Part shown: piece after piece, positions 51,462-59,974 of the stretch | Layout of the letters: each line of letters starts with the position of its first letter | How positions within the stretch are numbered: position 1 is the first letter of the stretch | Assembly (NCBI GenBank): GCA_035999765.1 | Contig: CP108521.1 | Span: 620,001 to 684,000, forward strand | DNA: 64,000 nucleotides | Reading direction: 5' to 3' | DNA from: Streptomyces sp. NBC_01231 | GTDB taxonomy: Bacteria > Actinomycetota > Actinomycetes > Streptomycetales > Streptomycetaceae | The notes under the pieces: generated by a model | Told to the model about the DNA's origin: nothing | The model's database searches: none | What the model saw: the letters and a program-made list of their open reading frames with translations, nothing else | Program-made: the position numbers and the translations under genes

Positions 51462-52022
51462 GTGAACACTCCTTGCCGGACAACCCTCTTGGCCGCATGT
51501 GCCGTCCTCGTGGCACTGCTGACCTGTGCGTCGGCGGACTGCGCGGAGCCCCCGGTGCCCGCACCGCCGGCCTACCGGCCCCCTCTCTGGCCGGTGCCGC
51601 ATTCCGGGCCGTGGCCGGCCTCAGCCGACCGGAAGGCCGCCGCTCCGGCGGCCGGCGTGGCCGCCGAACTCAACCGGCGCCGAACCAAAGCAGGATGCCA
51701 CCGGGTGCGGCTGCGGGTGCCGCTCACGCGGGCCGCCCAGGCGCACAGCGCCGACATGGCCCGCACCAGGCACCTCGGCCACACCGGAACCGACGGCAGC
51801 AGCCCGCAGGAGCGGATGCGAGCCGCCGGCTACCGGCCCCGTCACTCGGGTGAGGTCGTCGCGGCCGATACCGACACCGCGAGCGCCACCGTGAAGATGT
51901 GGATGAAGAGCCCGCCCCACCGGCACATCATCCTCACCTGCCGCTACACCGACGCGGGCATCGGCAGGGCGGACGGCCCCGGCGGCCCTTGGTGGACGGT
52001 GGATCTGGCTGCGCGCCGGTAG
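51462..52022 (+). CDS. Secreted CAP-domain (SCP-like) protein
   Basis: 186 residues from GTG 51462, which gives a clean signal peptide (CRTTLLAACAVLVALLTCAS). An in-frame ATG at 51417 would add 15 residues. The CAP domain shows VAAELNRRRTKAGC, AHSADMARTRHLGHTG (domain His) and the end HRHIILTCRYTDAGIG. GWWWTVD-like WWTVDLA closes it. Such secreted proteins are widespread in actinomycetes; the function is mostly unknown. Confidence 0.82.
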   Translation: MNTPCRTTLLAACAVLVALLTCASADCAEPPVPAPPAYRPPLWPVPHSGPWPASADRKAAAPAAGVAAELNRRRTKAGCHRVRLRVPLTRAAQAHSADMARTRHLGHTGTDGSSPQERMRAAGYRPRHSGEVVAADTDTASATVKMWMKSPPHRHIILTCRYTDAGIGRADGPGGPWWTVDLAARR

Positions 52023-52024
52023 GC

Positions 52025-52246
52025 TCAGCCGAGGTCCGCATCCCACCACCAGGCGATCGAGGGCGCGCTCTCCACCGGGCCGGGCCGCAGGTCAGACGGC
52101 TCCTCCGCCCAGGCCAGCGGCATGTCTTCCGGCTCGTCCGGCCAGTGCCCGAGGCTGAGAAGGATGCCCGTACCGGTGTGGGACCGGCTCCCCTGCCGGG
52201 CCGACCCGGTGCTCGCCGCCGTACCCGCGCCCCGGACCTCGTTGGC
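52025..52246 (-). pseudogene. Unidentified C-terminal gene remnant
   Basis: In the same frame as the phosphotransferase, but after its stop, 74 codons stay open and the last 50 have good codon bias (HWPDEPEDMPLAWAEEPSD, ending SIAWWWDADLG). No start codon or ribosome site exists at the left part. It looks like the 3' end of a lost gene. Confidence 0.35.
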
Positions 52247-53209
52247 TCAGCCCAGCGCGTCCATCAGGGCGGTGACATAGGCATCCAGCCGCTCCTCCAC
52301 GGCCCGCGTCGTCAGCTCCGCCCTCCCCGCCTCCCGCCACGGCCGCGCCACCCACTGCGCATCCCCCGCGAACGCCAGCCCGTCCAGCAGACGCCAGTAC
52401 AGCCGCTCGCTCGCAGCCGCGGCCAGCACCCCGCCGGCCTCCTCATACGCGTCGGCGAACCGCAGACCCCACGCAGGACCGTGCAGCAGGGCGAGATTGG
52501 TGGAGCAATGCGCCACATCGAGGTCCGCCGGGCCCCAGGAGGTCTGTACCCAGTCGACGACCCCCGTGATCCGGAGACCTGCCGGGCTTGAGGGCAGCAC
52601 GTCGAACAGCACGTTGCCGGGGTGGAAGTCCCGGTGCAGGAGCCGCCCCTCGTAAGGCGGCGCAGGCCGGCGGATCACGTCGGTCGCCGCGGCCCATGCC
52701 GCCGCGTCGGCGCCGTTCGGAGGGACGACGGCGTCGGCGGTCGTCCACGCCTGATACTCCCGGGGCCGCTCGGCTGGTCGCAACGCGTGGATCGCCACGA
52801 GTTGACGGGCCAGCAGAGGGACGCGCGCCTCCAATCCCTCGTCATCGAGGACCGTCCGGCCCGCCAGATGTGTCATCAGGAGCCACGGATACTCACAATG
52901 CGCGGCGGACGGATCAACCGCGACCGGTCCGGGAGCCGGCACGCCGGTCCCCGTGAGCAGGGCGAGGACGTCGGCCTCGCGGTTCAGCAGGTCCTCGGCG
53001 TGCTCCACGAAGTACGGGTCGACGAAGGTCCGCAGCACCATAGCGCGGGTGTCCCCGTCTCGTGTGCCGACGGTCAGCCGTCGCATCTCGGCGGTGATGC
53101 CGCCGTGCAGCGCCTCGATATTGACGATCCGTTCGCCGGACTCCAGATACCGGCTCACCCAAGCCAGGGTCAACGGTCGGACGACCCCCGCCTCATCGTG
53201 GTTGATCAC
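52247..53209 (-). CDS. Phosphotransferase family protein (APH/choline-kinase fold)
   Basis: 320 residues. Catalytic loop LLHRDFHPGNVLF (Asp about 194) and metal motif GVVDWVQTSWGPADLD. NREADVLALLTGTGVPAP is the N-lobe signature. Such kinases phosphorylate aminoglycosides, homoserine or other small alcohols. No resistance or biosynthetic genes adjoin, so the substrate is open. Confidence 0.88.
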   Translation of the reverse strand: MINHDEAGVVRPLTLAWVSRYLESGERIVNIEALHGGITAEMRRLTVGTRDGDTRAMVLRTFVDPYFVEHAEDLLNREADVLALLTGTGVPAPGPVAVDPSAAHCEYPWLLMTHLAGRTVLDDEGLEARVPLLARQLVAIHALRPAERPREYQAWTTADAVVPPNGADAAAWAAATDVIRRPAPPYEGRLLHRDFHPGNVLFDVLPSSPAGLRITGVVDWVQTSWGPADLDVAHCSTNLALLHGPAWGLRFADAYEEAGGVLAAAASERLYWRLLDGLAFAGDAQWVARPWREAGRAELTTRAVEERLDAYVTALMDALG

Positions 53210-53516
53210 CGTGCCACCCCATCATCCGGACGGCGGCACGCGCAAAGGATTTCGTTGAGTCCGGCGGTGACGGCGTCGAGGCAGAGTGCCGAAGGAACTG
53301 CTCGACATGGTCGGCGAAGGTCTCCGGGGTGGAGGAGCGCGGGGTGCGCCGTCATTAGCTCGCACCCCGCCCTCACCGGACTGCACTGCGCGACCAGGAC
53401 GGTCGTCCGGTGCCGTGGGTGAGGTTCATGGAGCCGTCAACCCTGACGATCGGCATAGGCCGCTGTTGCCGTTCGGCTCGGGTTTCTGGCTGTCCCCGCT
53501 TCTAGGTTCAGGCCTC
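53210..53516. other. Intergenic stretch, no gene recognised
   Basis: Divergent promoters for the phosphotransferase and PAP2 genes must lie here. I see no clear -35/-10 pair or operator. Confidence 0.4.
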
Positions 53517-54500
53517 ATGGAACAAGAACCACGAGAGAAGACCAGAGCTGATCGGCTGTTTGGTGCTGTGGGCGTCCTGGGTGTGGGCGCGGGAGCGGTC
53601 GTCTGGCTTTCCCCGGGTGGACTGGGTGAAGCCGGTGCCGTCCAGGTCACCGGAGGAGCATCGGCGTCCGCGTACCGGTCGGTGACTGGGGCTGTGGCTG
53701 ATGCGCCGTCGTGGCTGGGTCCACTCCTGGAGGCAGCCACCGAGGGCACGCTGGTGATTCTCGCCGTGTTGCTGGCCTGGACGTGGTGGACAGCCATCCG
53801 TCACAAGGACCTACGAGAGGCCGCCGGGTCCGTGTTGACCGGATTCGGCACTGTCGCGGCTTACGCGGTGAGCGAAGCAGTGAAGCTGGTGGTGGACGAG
53901 GAGCGGCCTTGCCGCGCGCTGCGCACGGGGGTCGACCTCGTCGCGGAGTGCCCCGGCACGGGAGACTGGTCCTTCCCGAGCAACCACGCCACCTTGGCCG
54001 CCGGGCTGGCCGTCGGCCTGGCGGTGCTTCGGCCGCGCCTTGCCACAGTCACACTGCCGCTGGCCGGGGCCGCCGCGTTGCTGCGCGTGTTGGTGGGGGT
54101 CCACTACCCGCACGACGTGCTCGCCGGAGCTGTCCTCGGCGCCACCGTGGTGGTGGCCGTACTGCTCACGTTCCTGCCGCCGGCTCAGCGGGTGGCATCA
54201 CGGCTGGGACGGCGGAGGAACGATCCCGGCCTCGTGGGCGACAACCGCGGCAGCGGCCCGGTTGTCCACGCCCAGCCGCGCCAGAATGGAACTCACATGG
54301 GCCTTCACCGTCCCCTCCACCACATGCAACCGCCGGGCGATCTGCCCGTTGGACAGTCCCCTGCCGAGGAAGGCCAGTACGTCCCGTTCCCGGGCGGTCA
54401 GGGAGTCGACTCGGGCGCGGGCGACGGAGCGCCGGCCGGCCAGGGCGCCCGCGCCCGTCGCGGAGAGGTGCGCGACGACCCGGGCCGCGACCTTCGGTGA
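53517..54500 (+). CDS. PAP2 family membrane phosphatase with a C-terminal tail
   Basis: 327 residues. The phosphatase motifs are K123VVDEERP131-like (KLVVDEERP), PSNHA at 154-158 and VGVHYPHDVLAG with His197. Five or six membrane helices up to about residue 222. The last 100 residues are hydrophilic, without similarity, and run fully antisense to the response regulator gene, a 303-bp overlap. Normal family members end near residue 230, so the stop codon was probably lost. Acts on lipid phosphates such as undecaprenyl diphosphate. Confidence 0.85.
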   Translation: MEQEPREKTRADRLFGAVGVLGVGAGAVVWLSPGGLGEAGAVQVTGGASASAYRSVTGAVADAPSWLGPLLEAATEGTLVILAVLLAWTWWTAIRHKDLREAAGSVLTGFGTVAAYAVSEAVKLVVDEERPCRALRTGVDLVAECPGTGDWSFPSNHATLAAGLAVGLAVLRPRLATVTLPLAGAAALLRVLVGVHYPHDVLAGAVLGATVVVAVLLTFLPPAQRVASRLGRRRNDPGLVGDNRGSGPVVHAQPRQNGTHMGLHRPLHHMQPPGDLPVGQSPAEEGQYVPFPGGQGVDSGAGDGAPAGQGARARRGEVRDDPGRDLR

Positions 54501-54875
54501 CAGGTAGGCGGCGCCGTCGGCCACCGCCCGGACCCCGGTGATCAGTTCCTCGGGCTCGCCCGACTTGATCAGGAAGCCGGCCGCGCCACCGCCGAGGGCC
54601 CGCAGGATGTAGTCGTCCTCACCGAACGTCGTCAGCATGACGACGCCCGTGCTGGGCGCGGTGCTGCGGATCTCCGCCGCCGCGTCGATGCCGTTCATCC
54701 CCGGCATACGGATGTCGAGCACAGCCACCGCAGGGCGGTGACGCCGGACCAGTTCCACGGCCTCGTGCCCGTCACCGGCCTCGGCGACGATCTCGATGCC
54801 GGGATCCGAGGCAAGAACTGAACGTACTCCCGCACGGATCATGGGCTCGTCGTCGGCGATCAGCACCCGGATCAT
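54198..54875 (-). CDS. NarL/LuxR-type response regulator (orphan)
   Basis: 225 residues. Receiver with Asp54 (VLDIRMPGMNG), Thr in MLTTFG and Lys in LIKSG. Output domain LTARERDVLAFLGRGLSNGQ and VEGTVKAHVSSILARL is a LuxR helix-turn-helix. A sensor kinase gene would be expected next to it, but only a small membrane protein follows. Its 3' half is overlapped by the PAP2 tail. Confidence 0.94.
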   Translation of the reverse strand: MIRVLIADDEPMIRAGVRSVLASDPGIEIVAEAGDGHEAVELVRRHRPAVAVLDIRMPGMNGIDAAAEIRSTAPSTGVVMLTTFGEDDYILRALGGGAAGFLIKSGEPEELITGVRAVADGAAYLSPKVAARVVAHLSATGAGALAGRRSVARARVDSLTARERDVLAFLGRGLSNGQIARRLHVVEGTVKAHVSSILARLGVDNRAAAAVVAHEAGIVPPPSQP

Positions 54876-54882
54876 CGGCCAC

Positions 54883-55380
54883 TCATGGGGTGAGCGTGTC
54901 CAGGGACACCAGGATGCCGCCCCGGAAGCAGAGCCGGTAGGCGTCGCCGGACCGGTCGTCGAACCGGTCGGCCGTCATCGCGTAGTACTCGCACGTTATG
55001 CCGTCTCCTGTCGGCTCGGCAGTCAGCGGTCGGTAGTTCGTCTGCCGGTCCGGCAGGAAACGCTCCACCTCAGAACGATCTTGCCCCACGCGAAGGCGGG
55101 CGAAGTCACCGGGTTCCAGGACCGATCGGGACGCCGACAGCATCTCCCACCCCATGAGTGCTGCGCTCAGCACCGCTCCCGCCACCAGGGGCACCATGAC
55201 CGCGGCGACCAGGACCCTGCCGACGCGGCGTCGAGCACGGCGATGCTCCTGCGGCAACTCGTCGTCGGCCCAAGAGACCGCGGGCGCGAGAAGCCGTGAC
55301 GGCGGTGACGAGGGCGCGTGCGGATCCAGCGTCTGCCGGGAAACAGGCTTCCCGGCCGGAGTCCCACTGTTGGTCACCAT
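54883..55380 (-). CDS. Membrane-anchored protein of unknown function
   Basis: 165 residues. One helix (VLVAAVMVPLVAGAVLSAAL, about 62-81) with a cytoplasmic N-terminus and an extracytoplasmic domain having ARLRVGQDRSEVERFLPDR and two Cys (ITCEYYAM; YRLCFRGG) that may form a disulfide. Proteins of this shape adjoin two-component genes in streptomycetes, to my knowledge. It ends 7 bp before the response regulator start and is probably co-transcribed with it. Confidence 0.7.
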   Translation of the reverse strand: MVTNSGTPAGKPVSRQTLDPHAPSSPPSRLLAPAVSWADDELPQEHRRARRRVGRVLVAAVMVPLVAGAVLSAALMGWEMLSASRSVLEPGDFARLRVGQDRSEVERFLPDRQTNYRPLTAEPTGDGITCEYYAMTADRFDDRSGDAYRLCFRGGILVSLDTLTP

Positions 55381-55804
55381 GCTGTCCACGGAGACGACGG
55401 TACGGACACCGGGAGCCGTCCGACACTGCCGAAAGTCCAATCCTGCCCGCAGGTCCGCAGGAGCGGCGTGCCGTCCTGGCTGGACCAGGGTTGCCCGCCC
55501 CCGACGCAGGCGTCGACATCCTGCTCGTGCCGGTCCATCCGCAGACGGGCCAGACCTGGACCCCGTCGCCCCGCCTACATCGGCATATCCGGTGGCATCG
55601 ATCCTGTCCGGTCGGCTACGCTGTGCGGCGATGACTACCGGGACGGCCTTGCGCCACACACGGATTGGTGACCCGGCGCTCCTCTGAGCGCCGTACGGGC
55701 CGGTGCCGGCCCGCGGTTGGATCGAGGGTCTGGCGCCGTTGCGCGGGCTCCGCCTCCTGTCGTGTTGATCACAGCTCGACACGTCAACCACGACAGGAGA
55801 TCTC
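55381..55804. other. Intergenic stretch, no gene recognised
   Basis: Divergent promoter region for the membrane protein and the hydrolase. No coding frame with similarity was seen. AGGAGATCTC at the right end is the ribosome site of the next gene. Confidence 0.4.
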
Positions 55805-56539
55805 ATGCGCACCAAGATGCTGCACATTCCCACCGCGGATGGCCTGGCCGACGCCTTCGCCACCTTCCCCGACGGTGGTGAGCGGCACCCAGGGGTGCTG
55901 ATGTACGCGGACGGTTTCGGTATCCGGCCCGTGCTGCGGGAGATGGCCCGCGAGCTGGCCGGGCACGGGTACTACGTGCTCGTCCCCAACCTCTTCTACC
56001 GGCACGGTCCGGCACCGGTGATCGACCTTCCCGAGCACATCGGAGAAGAGGTCCGGCCCGCGGTCTTCGCCCAGCTGATGCCCTTGATCGAGGCGCACAC
56101 CGCGGAACGTGTCCTGCGCGACGCGGACTCCTATCTCAGGTTCCTCGCCACCCAGCCCGAGGTCGGTGCCGGACCGGTCGCGGTGACCGGCTACTGCATA
56201 GGCGGCCTCCTGGCCATGCGCACCGCCGCGGCCCACCCCGGCCAGGTGGCCGCCGTCGCCGCATTCCACGCTCCCGTGGGCGCCGACGGGCCCGACAGCC
56301 TCTCCACACTCACGGCCCAGGTACACCTCGGCCACGCCGAAGGCGACATCACCCCTGAAGCCCTCGGCGAGTTGAACCAGGCCCTGGACGCCGCGGGTGT
56401 GGGCTACACCTCCGAGATCTACCCCGGCACCGTCCACGGCTTCACCATGTCCGACACCGACGCCTTCAACCCCGCCGCGCTACAGCGCCATTGGGACCGC
56501 CTGCTGCCCCTCCTCGACCGCACCCTGGCCAACAGTTGA
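55805..56539 (+). CDS. Dienelactone hydrolase family protein
   Basis: 244 residues, alpha/beta-hydrolase fold. Nucleophile Cys131 (GYCIGG), Asp181 (EGDITP) and His211 (GTVHGF) give the Cys-Asp-His triad of dienelactone hydrolases, which open muconolactone-type rings. AGGAGATCTC precedes ATG 55805. It stands alone, without chlorocatechol genes, so its true substrate may be different. Confidence 0.92.
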   Translation: MRTKMLHIPTADGLADAFATFPDGGERHPGVLMYADGFGIRPVLREMARELAGHGYYVLVPNLFYRHGPAPVIDLPEHIGEEVRPAVFAQLMPLIEAHTAERVLRDADSYLRFLATQPEVGAGPVAVTGYCIGGLLAMRTAAAHPGQVAAVAAFHAPVGADGPDSLSTLTAQVHLGHAEGDITPEALGELNQALDAAGVGYTSEIYPGTVHGFTMSDTDAFNPAALQRHWDRLLPLLDRTLANS

Positions 56540-56619
56540 GGCTCCGGCTCGGACACCAAACACGTCCCCTCCGCCAGCTCGCCGTGCTGCCCGAACGCCT
56601 CCGTCAACCCCATCGTTCA

Positions 56620-56636
56620 GATGAACGATTCCAAGG
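56620..56636 (+). repeat. Third short copy of the inverted-repeat end
   Basis: GATGAACGATTCCAAGG is identical to the inner end of the right arm at 57613. With 56713-56729 it forms an inverted pair 110 bp long (16 of 17 matches), so the left part looks like a small MITE-like unit. Confidence 0.65.
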
Positions 56637-56653
56637 TGTTCAGTGGTCGTAGG

Positions 56654-56729
56654 CGGTCAGTGCGCGCATGACCAACTGGCCGCGCATGAACCTGGCTCCA
56701 CTCATCAGGCCCCCTTGGAATCGATCATC
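56654..56729 (+). repeat. Left arm of a 76-bp inverted repeat
   Basis: Matches the reverse complement of 57613-57688 at about 70 of 76 positions. Core reads GCCGCGCATGAACCTGGCTC and continues through CCTTGGAATCGATCATC. It ends 19 bp from the methyltransferase stop codon. Confidence 0.8.
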
Positions 56730-56748
56730 CAGGGAAGCGGGAGGCGCT

Positions 56749-57600
56749 CTACCGGCGGACCGCCGAGATCAGTCCGCCGGGCTGTTCCTCGCGCTGCGGC
56801 GGGGTGCTGATCGGGCGGCCATAGGCGGCAGCGCGCTCGCGCAGGGTATGGCTGGCGGCTTCCCAACCGTGCCGGGCCAGCCAGCCCACCGGGTCGTCGG
56901 GCATCTCCGAGACCCACATGGACGCCGCCGATCCCGGCACGGCGTCCGCGCCGAAGCGCTCGATCACGCCGCGCGAGCCCAACGTCAGCCCCATCCGACT
57001 GCCTGCGGCCGACTGCGCGCTGATCCGGGCCAGCAGCAACTCCACCGCGTCCTCGGGCAGATAGATCAGCAGTCCTTCGGCGATCCACACGGTCGGCACC
57101 GCCGGGTCGTGCCCTGCGGCGGCCAGCGCGCCTGGCCAGTCCTCACGCAGATCCACCGCGACGGTGATCCGCTCGCAGCGTGCGACGGCCCGCTCCTGGC
57201 GCAGCACCGAATCCTTGAAGTCCAGTGGGGCGGCGGTGTCGACCTCGAACAGCCGGGTGCCCTCGGGCCAGTCCATCCGGAAGGCCCGGCTGTCCATGCC
57301 GGCGCCGAGCAGCACGACCTGTCGGACCCCGGACGCGGAGGCCTGCTGCAACAGGTCGTCGAGGAACTTCGTCCTGATGACGATGGAGAACGACACGGCC
57401 AGCCGGCGGCGTCGCGCGGCCTCGTCATCGGGCAGCGGCGGCGAGGAGGGCCACAGGCCGCCGGCGGCGGCGAAGGCCTGTGCCAGTGGGTCGCGGAACA
57501 GCGCGTTCTCCCGCTCGGCCTCCAGCGCCCGCACCCTGGCCACCCCCACCGCCGTGGCCCACACTCCCGACGGCTGCACCCGCTCCTGCTCATCAGTCAC
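56749..57600 (-). CDS. SAM-dependent methyltransferase, LCMT/TIGR00027 type
   Basis: 283 residues of the leucine-carboxyl-methyltransferase-like group common in actinomycetes. SAM site VVLLGAGMDSRAFRMDWPEG is split over residues 93-112, then LFEVDTAAPLDFK and VWIAEGLLIYLPEDAV. Substrate unknown. GTG 57600 is the start. The gene is bracketed by the 76-bp inverted repeats with only 19 and 12 bp between, so it looks like the cargo of a small mobile cassette. Confidence 0.9.
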   Translation of the reverse strand: MTDEQERVQPSGVWATAVGVARVRALEAERENALFRDPLAQAFAAAGGLWPSSPPLPDDEAARRRRLAVSFSIVIRTKFLDDLLQQASASGVRQVVLLGAGMDSRAFRMDWPEGTRLFEVDTAAPLDFKDSVLRQERAVARCERITVAVDLREDWPGALAAAGHDPAVPTVWIAEGLLIYLPEDAVELLLARISAQSAAGSRMGLTLGSRGVIERFGADAVPGSAASMWVSEMPDDPVGWLARHGWEAASHTLRERAAAYGRPISTPPQREEQPGGLISAVRR

Positions 57601-57612
57601 CGCGCCAGCCTA

Positions 57613-57688
57613 GATGAACGATTCCAAGGGGACCTGATGAGTGGAGCCAGGTTCATGCGCGGCCAGCCGGTCATACGCGCGCTGACCG
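57613..57688 (+). repeat. Right arm of the 76-bp inverted repeat
   Basis: Inverted copy of 56654-56729. It begins 12 bp before (outside) the methyltransferase start codon and ends 34 bp before the next gene. On the minus strand it could encode TGWPRMNLAPLIRSPWN; the left arm encodes nearly the same peptide on the plus strand, so the arms may derive from a coding sequence. Confidence 0.8.
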
Positions 57689-57722
57689 TATCAATGTCAG
57701 TGCCTCCTTTTATATTGACGCC

Positions 57723-58760
57723 ATGGAGATCACCAAGCGGACGCTCGCGGAGGCCTGGCAGCGGAGGGCCGCGCGACACGCACTGCTCGACGAGGTCGAG
57801 CTGCCGCCCGTGACGCTCTCGTCCCACGAACTGAAGGAGTGGGCCGAGCGTGCTGAGGAGGCGGAGGACGGCGGCCTGTGTCTGCTGCTGGACGAGAACG
57901 GCACGGTGCGCGGCCACCGCGGTCCCTACCGGGAGGTGTTCGCCACCCGCGACCTCGAGCAGGTGCTCTACCTGATCGCCGAGGCCGCGATGCGGCGGCG
58001 CGGCGGCAGCCTCGAGGAGGTGGCCGACGCGCTGGACCGGATCGATCCGGCGTGGGGCAGACGGTTCCGCGGTGGCGGCCTGGAAGACAGGGGGACGGTC
58101 GAGCCGTGTGGGCGTGACCCGCTGGAGGGGCTCGCCTGGATAGCCGGATCCTGGCGTGAGCAGGACCCGTACACGACCCTTTCCTTCTTCCGTGCGGCGC
58201 CCGGTCGAACCGTCGACGCCGAGCGGCTGGCCGTGCTGTACGGGGCCGATCCCGCACAGGTCGCAGCCGGTACGCGCCTGAAGGACCTACAGGCCGTGGA
58301 CAGCGGCCGGGCCCACTGGGACCGCCAGTGGGAGAGCTGCTGTTTCGGGCAGGCGGGCGGGTGGACGTATCTGCTGTACCACGACACGCCGCCGGGGTCC
58401 TTCGCCGACAAGGAGGCGTACGCGGCGCTCGGGATTACGGAGAGCGTGTGGCTGACCGCCACCTCCGCGAAAGCCATCTACACCTTCGACTACATGCGGA
58501 ACGGTCGCCGCGTCGACGACGACTGGGGCGTGCTGGAGCTGATCTGGTACGAGCGCGGCCGCGCCCCCTATCTGCGGGGCGGCGAACTGGATTTCCTCAA
58601 CCGCGCCGTACGCCGTGCCGAGCTGGACCACCCCGAACTGACCAGCACGTTCGAGCTGTACTTCCACGCCTTGGAGGATTCCCTCGGCCTGCGTCTGCCG
58701 CGCCGTGACTTCGCGGAGGGGGAGGTGCGGGCCGCGTACTGGGCCGGGGAACAGCGGTGA
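57723..58760 (+). CDS. Uncharacterised protein, 345 aa
   Basis: I do not recognise a family with certainty. The protein is soluble, acidic, without signal peptide. The first 120 residues are helix-rich (LAEAWQRRAARHALLDEVEL); the second half has Trp-rich strands (RQWESCCFGQAGGWTYLLYH; TSAKAIYTFDYMRNGR) that resemble SUFU/DUF6461-type immunity-like folds. Good codon bias supports a real gene. It directly follows the right inverted repeat, and TATATT at 57708-57716 may be its -10 region. Confidence 0.65.
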   Translation: MEITKRTLAEAWQRRAARHALLDEVELPPVTLSSHELKEWAERAEEAEDGGLCLLLDENGTVRGHRGPYREVFATRDLEQVLYLIAEAAMRRRGGSLEEVADALDRIDPAWGRRFRGGGLEDRGTVEPCGRDPLEGLAWIAGSWREQDPYTTLSFFRAAPGRTVDAERLAVLYGADPAQVAAGTRLKDLQAVDSGRAHWDRQWESCCFGQAGGWTYLLYHDTPPGSFADKEAYAALGITESVWLTATSAKAIYTFDYMRNGRRVDDDWGVLELIWYERGRAPYLRGGELDFLNRAVRRAELDHPELTSTFELYFHALEDSLGLRLPRRDFAEGEVRAAYWAGEQR

Positions 58761-58913
58761 GCGCGGCGAGAGAGCGCGGGAGAGCTCACGGAGCGGAGGC
58801 AGGTTACGGTGGCGCTTGAGGCGTTCGATCCGGAAGATCACCCGCCCTCTCAGTCAACCTGACGACGCCGCTGGCGGATTGCGACGGCTCTGAACACGCG
58901 GTACCGGTCGCGG

Positions 58914-59891
58914 CTACGGCGCGAGCGCGCCCGGCCTGTGTCGGCTGTTCGGGAAGGGTCGCCGATCGGCGGGGTCTTCGTGTGCCGTGCGGGAGGAAGG
59001 CTCGGGCAGTGCCGCGTGGCGCAGGTGTTCGGCGAGCGCCTCGGTAGCCGTCGGCGAGGCGCGGTCCTTGACGCCCCAGGCCAGCACATGGTGGCGGCGA
59101 GCCCAGGAGTCCTGCAGTTCGCATACGTCGAGTGGCTGGTGGGGGTCGATGGCGCGACGCGGTACGACGGCGAGCCCGACGCCGGCCGCAGCGAGGGCGA
59201 CGAGGACGTTGAGGTTGGCGACGGTCGTGCGGTTGCGCACCACCGGAGCGTGGGGCCCGAGGTGCTTCTCGATCCAGCGGCGCAGCGAGGAGTCGGCGTT
59301 GAGCCCGACGAGAGGGTGCTCGGCGACCTCGCTGTAGGTCAGCGTGGTCCGATCGGCGAGGACCCCTCCGGCCTGGCCGATCACGACGAGGGAGTCGTCG
59401 CCGAGGGGCTCCATCTGCAGGCCGCAGTCGCGGGCCTCGTCGTCGAGCACGATCCCCAGGTCCGCCTCGCCGTCGGCGAGCATCCGCACCGTCCGCGGGG
59501 TGCGGCTCTCGGTCACTGTCACGTCGACGTCCGGGTGTGCGCGGAGGAACGAGACCAGGGCCTGCGGCACGAGCCGATGCATCGCGGAGCCGCCGGCCAA
59601 CAGGATCAGCGGAGTGGTCGGGGACCGGGTGTAGCCGGCGATGGCGCTTTCGAGCCGCGTGGTCTGGGCGAGCACGTCGCGGGCGTGGCGGGCCAGGGTC
59701 GTCCCCGCCGGCGTGGGCCGCACGCCGCGCCGACCGCGGACCAGCAGTGCGACGCCGGCGTTGTGCTCCAGTGAACGCACTCTCGCGCTTGCCGAAGGAA
59801 GGCTCAGATGCATCCGGCGAGCGCCCGCCGTGATCGACCCCTCCGCCACGATGTGCAGAAAGAGCCGCAAGTCGTCCAAGTCATAGCGCAC
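58914..59891 (-). CDS. LysR family transcriptional regulator
   Basis: 325 residues. Winged helix LDDLRLFLHIVAEGSITAGA and LSLPSASARVRSLEH; effector domain from about 90 (LILLAGGSAMHRLVP) to 290. The last 30 residues are an added basic tail. Divergent from a TSUP permease gene with a perfect palindrome between them, so it probably controls that gene and itself. Confidence 0.92.
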   Translation of the reverse strand: MRYDLDDLRLFLHIVAEGSITAGARRMHLSLPSASARVRSLEHNAGVALLVRGRRGVRPTPAGTTLARHARDVLAQTTRLESAIAGYTRSPTTPLILLAGGSAMHRLVPQALVSFLRAHPDVDVTVTESRTPRTVRMLADGEADLGIVLDDEARDCGLQMEPLGDDSLVVIGQAGGVLADRTTLTYSEVAEHPLVGLNADSSLRRWIEKHLGPHAPVVRNRTTVANLNVLVALAAAGVGLAVVPRRAIDPHQPLDVCELQDSWARRHHVLAWGVKDRASPTATEALAEHLRHAALPEPSSRTAHEDPADRRPFPNSRHRPGALAP

Positions 59892-59894
59892 CGG

Positions 59895-59923
59895 CTCAGC
59901 CTAAGGCCCAGCCTTAGGCTGAG
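59895..59923. promoter_or_regulatory. Perfect palindrome between lysR and TSUP genes
   Basis: CTCAGCCTAAGG-CCCAG-CCTTAGGCTGAG has 12-bp perfect arms and starts 4 bp from the LysR start codon. It is the likely binding site of that regulator. Confidence 0.7.
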
Positions 59924-59974
59924 TGCGCCGATTGCGCATTGTGCGACAGCTGGTCACAGGGTGATGCTCGGCTG

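Noticed and set aside
55805..56539. Chloroaromatic degradation via the dienelactone hydrolase
   Set aside because: No chlorocatechol dioxygenase, cycloisomerase or maleylacetate reductase lies near it. The family includes many solitary hydrolases.
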